This document shows positions 59,064 through 64,000 of a stretch of DNA of 64,000 bases, in pieces (positions within the stretch are counted from its first letter, which is position 1; the number at the start of each line of letters is the position of its first letter). A program made the position numbers and the translations under genes. Source of the DNA: Bacillota bacterium (GTDB lineage: Bacteria; Bacillota; Clostridia; Acetivibrionales; DTU013); assembly GCA_023433505.1 (NCBI GenBank), contig JAEZCO010000073.1:62001-126000 (forward strand), written 5' to 3'. The notes under the pieces were generated by a model, which was given only the letters and a program-made list of their open reading frames with translations, was not told the DNA's origin and did not search any database.

Positions 59064-61298
59064 ATGAAAAGAATAAGAATTGGGAATGAGTTCCTGGAGC
59101 TGGCTTTTAACAGTCTTACAGGGGAGCTTCTGGAGCTTGTCAACAGAGAAAACGGCGATAACCTGCTTAAGAACTGGTCGGAAAAAAGAAGCATGCCGTT
59201 CCGTATCGAGCTGAAGGGTTCCGACGGAGAAACTTTTTCCGTCTGTGCTCCGGCATACAGGGATATTTTGGAGTGTGAGGATTACAAACCGGATTTTGAG
59301 CTATCGGATTCTCAAGGTGCGGGGAAGTGTCTGAAGATTATTTATAAATGCCTTAGGTCACGACGGGGCAGGTTGGATATGGGGGTAGAGATACAGATAA
59401 GGGTAGTGCCGGGAGATCATGAGACAGTCTGGACTATCAACATCACAAACAATCATGAAGGCATCCGTGTAGAAACAGTAAAGTTTCCATGCCTGTTTGG
59501 CACTTATATGGGTGGATCGTGGAAGGACGATACGCTGGTATACCCGTTCAACGCCGGCATCAAAGTGGAAAATCCTGTTGAAGCCTTTGCTTTGCCGCCC
59601 AAATATGTAGGCTGGAAATGGCAGGAGTATAAATATATATATTTCCTGGACAACGATAATCCGCTTGTGGACGATGATGGCGCATACATAAAGGAAATGC
59701 AGTATTCGGGGCCGGCCTCCATGAGCTGGATGGATTACTATGGTGATGGCGAAGGGCTCTACATCGCATCCTATGACGAAGAGCTCAGAGTTACCGGATT
59801 GCATTGTGAAACCTTCGGACCTGACAGGCCGGGGATGGGCTTTTACATGCTGAGGTATCCCGGGATACAAAAGGGCGCCAGGTGGGAGTCGAACAGGTTT
59901 GGCGTTGCCGTACATCCCGGAGACTGGCATTGGGGGGCCGATCGGTACAGGCAGTGGAGGGCTCAAGCCGATAATGGCCCTGCGGTAGAACCGGCCCAAT
60001 GGTTCAAAAAAAGTCCGGGCCTTGCAGCCCATTATGATTTTAAGTACCAGAACGGTGAAATTGTACACAGATTCAGCGATATCTCAAAAATCTTTTCACA
60101 GGCAAAGGAAATGGGAATCAATCACCTTCTCCTTTCAGGCTGGCATAAGGACGGCTTTGACAATGGCTTCCCAATGTATGAACCCGATCCCGGCCTTGGA
60201 ACACAGGCGGAGCTGATCCGGCAGGTGCAGCAGGTTGTGAACTCGGGAGGACATGTATCCTTCTATATAAATACAAGGCTCTTCAATATGAAATACTGTA
60301 ATGACCCGGCACTTAAGCAGCTTAAAGACTCCGGCGCCGTGATGAAAAAGGATGGGACCATAAAAACGGAATGCTATGGGGATGCCGGGATTACCTTTGC
60401 CGTTATGTGCTCGGCTTCGCAAAGCTGGCAGGAGTATCTTGTAAATACGGTAAACTACCTGGTTGATGTTGTCGGCGCCGATGGAATGTACCTGGACCAG
60501 CTTTCCATGGGAAGTCCCGAATTTTGCAATAATGAAGCCCACGGCAGAAGGCACGATTGGAATCATGGATACGGGGAGCTTCTAAACAAGCTTAATTCCT
60601 GCTATTCCAAAAAGGCTGGAGACGGCAGGCGGATTGGCGTCATTTATGAGGGTGTCAGTGATATCCATGGACATAAAACGGGAGGGCAGCTGATCTCAAC
60701 GTTCTTTTACCACCATTTTGGCGCGTTTCCGGAGCTTTACCGATATACCTTCCCCCAGCAGATACTGGTTGATATGATATACCCCTCCAGAGGCCAGGTC
60801 ATGCGGCCTGTCCATGTTTCACAAGCATCCCGGGACATGCTTGAGCGGGCATTTGTCACAGGCTGCTATTTTTGGATCTATGATCTTGAGGAAGATAATA
60901 CCTTCCGGAAAGACCCTGAAATGCTGGAATACCTGAAAAACATCATCCGGCTGAGGCGGTTATGGCTTGATACCTTCGGACACGGCATATACAGAGATGA
61001 CAACGGTATTATAAGCGATAGTGAAGATTTGACTGCCCGGCTATACCTGCTGGGAGACAATGATTGGCTTATAGCGCTATGCAGGAAAAGCTCCAAAGAT
61101 ATGAGCGAGGTCCTTATTGACATGTGCGGAAGAAAAGCGGAAATGATTGCTTTATATCAGCTTGGAAAAGAAGGACCTTCCATTGTTGCCGATTATCATT
61201 ATGAAATCCATGAAGGCAGGGAATATCTTGCTGTTAGTGCAGCCGCAACGAGGCTGGCACTTATACATGTAAAAGCTACTGAATTATTTAGCATATAA
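59064..61298 (+). CDS. Glycosidase-like protein (DUF6259 type)
   Basis: A 744-residue protein from ATG 59064 (GGGGGAA about 7 bp upstream). The N-terminal part is beta-rich (about 1-300), the centre looks like a TIM barrel with INHLLLSGWHKDGFDNGFP, VVGADGMYLDQLSMG and FVTGCYFWIYDLEED, and a beta domain ends the protein. Acidic residues in GADGMYLDQ and IYEGVSD could be catalytic. I recall this pattern from DUF6259 proteins, which resemble clan GH-D/GH101-type glycosidases. There is no signal peptide, so it would act in the cytoplasm on oligosaccharides brought in by the importer. Confidence 0.7.
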   Translation: MKRIRIGNEFLELAFNSLTGELLELVNRENGDNLLKNWSEKRSMPFRIELKGSDGETFSVCAPAYRDILECEDYKPDFELSDSQGAGKCLKIIYKCLRSRRGRLDMGVEIQIRVVPGDHETVWTINITNNHEGIRVETVKFPCLFGTYMGGSWKDDTLVYPFNAGIKVENPVEAFALPPKYVGWKWQEYKYIYFLDNDNPLVDDDGAYIKEMQYSGPASMSWMDYYGDGEGLYIASYDEELRVTGLHCETFGPDRPGMGFYMLRYPGIQKGARWESNRFGVAVHPGDWHWGADRYRQWRAQADNGPAVEPAQWFKKSPGLAAHYDFKYQNGEIVHRFSDISKIFSQAKEMGINHLLLSGWHKDGFDNGFPMYEPDPGLGTQAELIRQVQQVVNSGGHVSFYINTRLFNMKYCNDPALKQLKDSGAVMKKDGTIKTECYGDAGITFAVMCSASQSWQEYLVNTVNYLVDVVGADGMYLDQLSMGSPEFCNNEAHGRRHDWNHGYGELLNKLNSCYSKKAGDGRRIGVIYEGVSDIHGHKTGGQLISTFFYHHFGAFPELYRYTFPQQILVDMIYPSRGQVMRPVHVSQASRDMLERAFVTGCYFWIYDLEEDNTFRKDPEMLEYLKNIIRLRRLWLDTFGHGIYRDDNGIISDSEDLTARLYLLGDNDWLIALCRKSSKDMSEVLIDMCGRKAEMIALYQLGKEGPSIVADYHYEIHEGREYLAVSAAATRLALIHVKATELFSI

Positions 61299-61311
61299 TT
61301 TAGCATAATCG

Positions 61312-61340
61312 CCTCCAAGGGGAACCTGGGAGGTTTTTGC
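61312..61340 (+). terminator. Intrinsic terminator after the carbohydrate operon
   Basis: CCTCC (61312-61316) pairs with GGAGG (61329-61333), followed by TTTTTGCTTGTTTT. It lies 13 bp after the glycosidase-like gene and probably ends the importer operon. The region 61341-61569 has no gene. Confidence 0.6.
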
Positions 61341-61569
61341 TTGTTTTGCGGCTTGTTCAGGAGTAGTGCCCACCGGCCGCTCCACCCGGGCCCTTAGAAC
61401 AATATTGGATAACAATTGAACAATAGGATAGAGAGACAATTATTTCTGCATTTGCTAGAATATCGATATCTCGTGAGAAAATTCAAGATGTGGAGATTTT
61501 ACATGAAAGAATTCTGGATAATTCTTGCCGGCTGCGGCGGAGTTTAGAATATTCAGCATTGACGGATAT

Positions 61570-61599
61570 TTGTCCACTGTGCTATCATAATGGTATAAA
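61570..61599 (+). promoter_or_regulatory. Promoter of the FMN-riboswitch/ribU unit
   Basis: TTGTCC (61570-61575), 18 bp, TATAAA (61594-61599). The expected start at about 61606 falls just before the riboswitch, which fits well. Confidence 0.5.
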
Positions 61600-61608
61600 C
61601 TGAATATA

Positions 61609-61727
61609 ATCTTCAGGGCAGGGTGTAATTCCCGATCGGCGGTAATGTGGCAGCAGCCATTAGCCCGCGAGCGTAAGCAGACCCGGTATGATTCCGGGGC
61701 CGACAGTAAAGTCTGGATAAAAGAAGA
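61609..61727 (+). ncRNA. FMN riboswitch (RFN element)
   Basis: The conserved RFN blocks appear in order: ATCTTCAGGGCAGGGTG, AATTCCCGATCGGCGGTAA, AGCCCGCGAGC, GATTCCGGGGCCGACAGT, AAAGTCTGGAT and AAAGAAGAT. The first and last pair to close the multi-branch junction. FMN binding should favour the terminator directly downstream and switch off ribU. All core bases that I recall are present, so it is probably functional. Confidence 0.96.
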
Positions 61728-61749
61728 TATTTGTTGCGCGAGCAGATAC

Positions 61750-61785
61750 ATTCCCTGGGATTATTATCCAGGGAATTTTTGTTTT
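61750..61785 (+). terminator. Riboswitch expression-platform terminator
   Basis: A perfect 9-bp stem ATTCCCTGG (61750-61758) / CCAGGGAAT (61768-61776) with a 9-base loop and the tract TTTTTGTTTT. It follows the FMN aptamer by 22 nt and is the probable on/off element. Confidence 0.88.
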
Positions 61786-61917
61786 GCGGTATTCGGCCAA
61801 AGCCGAATCACCAAAAGGGGAGAGGGGCTCGACGCCCCCGAGGCTTTTATTTGCGGTATTCGGCCAAAGCCGAATCACCAAAAGGGGAGAGGGGCTCGAC
61901 GCCCCCGAGGCTTTTAT
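61784..61917 (+). repeat. Two tandem 67-bp repeats between riboswitch and ribU
   Basis: 61784-61850 and 61851-61917 are identical 67-bp units. Each contains the hairpin ATTCGGC-CAAA-GCCGAAT and a second stem GGGGC-TCGAC-GCCCC followed by GAGGCTTTTAT. The unit is not a multiple of three and is not coding. The repeats separate the riboswitch terminator from the ribosome site of ribU and add four hairpins to the mRNA leader. Confidence 0.9.
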
Positions 61918-61933
61918 AGAAAGGGTGATTTTT

Positions 61934-62479
61934 TTGGTAACAAGAAAGACAAGATTGATGGTACTTATCGGGGTGCTGTCCGCTCTGGCGTGGGTGCTGA
62001 TGGCGCTGGAATTTCCACTTTTCATTTATTTTCCTTCCTATCTGAAGATAGATTTCAGTGATGTGCCTGCAATCCTGGGAGGGATCGTACTGGGGCCGCT
62101 GGCGGGCGTAGTGATTGAGTTTGTTAAGAATTTGCTCCATTTCCTCACCTTGACCAAAGAAGGCGGTATCGGTGAAATTGCCAATTTCTTCGCAGGAGCG
62201 GCGCTTCTGATCCCTATTGCGGTTATCGCCAGAAAAAATGCAAAAAGGCTTGTCCTGGGGAATGTTGTCGGTATAATCGCTATGACGGTGATCGCAAACC
62301 TGGTTAACTATTTCATTACTCTTCCGCTTTACATGCAGAACCCGCCGAAGGAAGTGATCATGACCACCATTTTAACCGTGCTTGCACCCTTTAACATTGT
62401 AAAGGGCATAATTGTGGCGATTGTTGTGGTGATACTGCACTCGGCTCTGAAAAAAGTCATTGAGAAATACAAAATATAA
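61934..62479 (+). CDS. ribU: Riboflavin ECF transporter substrate-binding subunit
   Basis: A 181-residue membrane protein, the S component that binds riboflavin for the energy-coupling-factor importer. It has about six helices, with LIGVLSALAWVLMALEFPLF at the N-terminus, YLKIDFSDVPAILGGIVLGPLAGV and FVKNLLHFL, all RibU-type. TTG 61934 is the likely start: AAAGGGTG lies 6 bp before it. Longer frames run into the 67-bp repeats and are artefacts. Control is by the FMN riboswitch 207 bp upstream. ECF ATPases are not in the window. Confidence 0.93.
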   Translation: MVTRKTRLMVLIGVLSALAWVLMALEFPLFIYFPSYLKIDFSDVPAILGGIVLGPLAGVVIEFVKNLLHFLTLTKEGGIGEIANFFAGAALLIPIAVIARKNAKRLVLGNVVGIIAMTVIANLVNYFITLPLYMQNPPKEVIMTTILTVLAPFNIVKGIIVAIVVVILHSALKKVIEKYKI

Positions 62480-62594
62480 AGAGGCATTGCCTCAGCTTTG
62501 GGTCCAAGAGGGCGGGGCTTGAAATTCTATTGTAAAACAGCGGTTTTTTGTATAGAATAATCTCTATCCTATTTATAATGAAGGAGCTTGGAAA

Positions 62595-63074
62595 ATGAGA
62601 TATGTTATCCGGCAAAAAATTTTCTCTTTAGGAGACAGCTTTACGATCAAGGATGAAGCCGGCAATGGTATTTTTGTCGTGAGGCAGCAATTGCTTTCCT
62701 TCGGCAAGAAGCTGAGGATCTATGATCTACTGGATAATGAGCTTTGCTATATTGAACAAAGACTTTTGAAGTTCATGCCTGAATATGATATTTATATTAG
62801 CGGCAGTCACGTAGCCAATGTAAAAAAGAAGTTTGCCTTCTTCAGAAATGATTTTCTTATCACCAGCCCGGAAGGCAATTACAATGTGCAGGGTGATATT
62901 TGGGCCTGGGAATTTGAATTATTCAGGGACAACATGCTTATTGCCCATATTTCCAAAGAGTTTTTTTCCTTCAGTGATACCTATGGCGTTGATATCGATG
63001 ACAATATCGATCAGATACGGACCCTTGCTTTGGCGATAGTTATTGATATGGTTTGCCACGAGGACAAGAATTGA
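62595..63074 (+). CDS. LURP-one-related family protein
   Basis: A 159-residue protein of the Tubby/LURP-one-like fold: MRYVIRQKIFSLGDSFTIKDEAG, then FVVRQQLLSFGKKLRIYD and repeated beta-strand units up to DTYGVDIDD. Bacterial members are of unknown function and are proposed to bind phospholipids. The ribosome site is AAGGAGC. It converges on the XRE gene with only 3 bp between stops, without a terminator in the gap. Confidence 0.88.
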   Translation: MRYVIRQKIFSLGDSFTIKDEAGNGIFVVRQQLLSFGKKLRIYDLLDNELCYIEQRLLKFMPEYDIYISGSHVANVKKKFAFFRNDFLITSPEGNYNVQGDIWAWEFELFRDNMLIAHISKEFFSFSDTYGVDIDDNIDQIRTLALAIVIDMVCHEDKN

Positions 63075-63077
63075 CGG

Positions 63078-63722
63078 TTATTTGTATTTGAGTGAAAAGG
63101 AAATGATATCTTCAGGGTCAATGCCCTTGTTTTTTATATCAGCGGCCAGCTTTATATATTTCTCATTCTGAGGGTCCATGACAAAGTCGTACATATCCGC
63201 CGTCAGATGATATGCAAAAGTATTCTGATGGGCTTTTTTGTACAGTTCTCTTTCCGCCAGCAGATTTTCACCGGAGTTTATCCTGTAAAAAAATTCGGGG
63301 TCCACTTCGGCATAGGAGGACAAAAGGCTGATTCTTTGGGGTGTTGGGGTGATTTTCTCTAAAGCCAGGTCTTCGAGATATTCGGCTGAAAAAAGATCGT
63401 TGTAGGTGGAGGGGAAATTCAACTTGTGTGCGATGTCTGTTGATAATTCCTTGTAGGTCATCTCCTCTTTTAACAACAGGATATTCGTACCGCGAAAACG
63501 TTTTTCACCTGCCGTACGTTCATCGATCCTGCCTATGAGATAATCAACCGTCACTCCGAAGAAATCCGCGAACCTTTTTTGCATGTCTATATCAGGAGTT
63601 CTATAATTGGTTACATATCCGTTTAATGTAGATACCTTTAATCCGAATATCTCCGCAAATTGCTTCTGCTCCATTCCGCGTTCCGTAATGAGGTATCTCA
63701 GTCTGTCCCCGATAGTTGCCAC
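63078..63722 (-). CDS. XRE-family transcription regulator
   Basis: A 214-residue regulator with a helix-turn-helix at about residues 4-60 (IGDRLRYLITERGMEQKQFAEIFG, then STLNGYVTNYRTPDIDMQKRFA, then VTVDYLIGR). The rest is an all-helical domain of unknown role. GTG at 63722 is preferred, with AGAGGTGG 4 bp upstream; the longer frame to 63884 adds a Cys-rich stretch with no ribosome site. It probably binds the ATACGC-type dyads in the divergent region 63723-64000. Confidence 0.87.
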   Translation of the reverse strand: MATIGDRLRYLITERGMEQKQFAEIFGLKVSTLNGYVTNYRTPDIDMQKRFADFFGVTVDYLIGRIDERTAGEKRFRGTNILLLKEEMTYKELSTDIAHKLNFPSTYNDLFSAEYLEDLALEKITPTPQRISLLSSYAEVDPEFFYRINSGENLLAERELYKKAHQNTFAYHLTADMYDFVMDPQNEKYIKLAADIKNKGIDPEDIISFSLKYK

Positions 63723-63870
63723 TTTACCACCTCTGTCAGCTTTATAATTACTATAAGATTCTATCAAATTTGTAATCCTTTTTCCATAGACAAATACGCA
63801 ATTTGCAAATAAATTGCAGCAAGCAGGAGGAAATGGTAGACATATATTTACTGTTATACATATATATGTA

Positions 63871-63973
63871 TTGACAATACGCATAAAGTGTATTAGAATA
63901 ATATTGAAAACAAAGCATTCTCTAAGTAATTGTTGCTTTTTATTTTTATAAAGCGATACGCGTAAAGCGTAAT
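63871..63973 (+). promoter_or_regulatory. Divergent promoter with two matching dyads
   Basis: TTGACA (63871-63876), 17 bp, TAGAAT (63894-63899). The whole spacer is the imperfect dyad ATACGCATAAAGTGTAT (63877-63893). A near-copy ATACGCGTAAAGCGTAA lies at 63956-63972. Both share ATACGC-N5-G(C/T)GTA half-sites. The promoter points out of the window to the right; the controlled gene is not visible. Confidence 0.65.
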
Positions 63974-64000
63974 ATAAAATCGGACAATTGTTTACTTGGA

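Noticed and set aside
61784..61917. CRISPR-like repeat pair
   Set aside because: Two directly adjoining identical units with no spacer and no cas genes; it is a simple tandem duplication.
61784..61933. N-terminal extension of RibU through the 67-bp repeats
   Set aside because: Repeat-derived low-complexity reading; TTG 61934 has an AAAGGGTG site at the right distance and yields a normal RibU.

Overview
The window reads as the chromosome of an anaerobic low-to-mid GC Gram-positive bacterium of the class Clostridia. The evidence is consensus sigma-A promoters, strong AGGAGG-type ribosome binding sites, lipoprotein signal peptides on the binding proteins, two-chain L-serine dehydratase, LplA/LplB-type carbohydrate uptake and an oxygen-sensitive selenium/molybdenum catabolic gene set. 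No phage, transposase, CRISPR array, rRNA or tRNA was found.

Layout. 1-5101: two-component system (5' end probably cut by the window) followed by an ABC exporter. 5191-9080, minus strand: SNF2/SWIM helicase and a small membrane protein. 9347-13539: molybdate regulator and modABC, with a long modA leader holding an intrinsic terminator. 13902-20732: one long operon of L-serine dehydratase (sdaAB, sdaAA) and the selenium-dependent molybdenum hydroxylase maturation set (selD, a MoeA-like protein, yqeC, mocA, xdhC, yqeB), with a YedF-like gene convergent at its end. 21335-27686: an XRE-cupin regulator, a UbiD/UbiX pair and, on the minus strand, a three-subunit molybdenum hydroxylase. 27981-33361: ygeY, two PLP enzymes and a dihydropyrimidinase. 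33776-38497: nucleoside-type ABC importer. 38638-47774: flavoprotein, SDR, SsnA-like aminohydrolase, dihydropyrimidine dehydrogenase-like protein, iron alcohol dehydrogenase, FolB-like protein, aldehyde dehydrogenase and two tandem methenyl-tetrahydromethanopterin cyclohydrolase (Mch) homologues. 47863-50581: moaB, moaA, moaC and a MOSC protein. 50681-54791, minus: FAD reductase, DUF2975 protein and an AraC regulator. 55048-61298: carbohydrate ABC importer, a decayed kinase/MurQ remnant and a glycosidase-like protein. 61570-62479: FMN riboswitch and ribU. 62595-64000: LURP-one-like gene and an XRE regulator.

How it fits together. Molybdate uptake (modABC), molybdopterin synthesis (moaABC), cytidylation (mocA) and selenium loading (selD, yqeB, yqeC, xdhC) all serve the hydroxylase at 24131-27686. 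That enzyme sits inside what looks like an anaerobic purine (or pterin) degradation island with its own importer. Three promoters, those of the XRE-cupin gene, the ygeY operon and the importer operon, share one arrangement: TTGACA, 17 bp, TATAAT, 2 bp, then a TATTAAAT/ATTTAATA dyad. This points to a dedicated regulon under the XRE-cupin protein. The best candidate for an undescribed system is the distal end of the island. There a bacterial Mch homologue keeping the family Arg/Glu pair is directly followed by a shortened paralogue that has lost both residues, beside FolB-like, aldehyde dehydrogenase, alcohol dehydrogenase and aminohydrolase genes.

All calls rest on reading the sequence and remembered family features. 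No database search was run.
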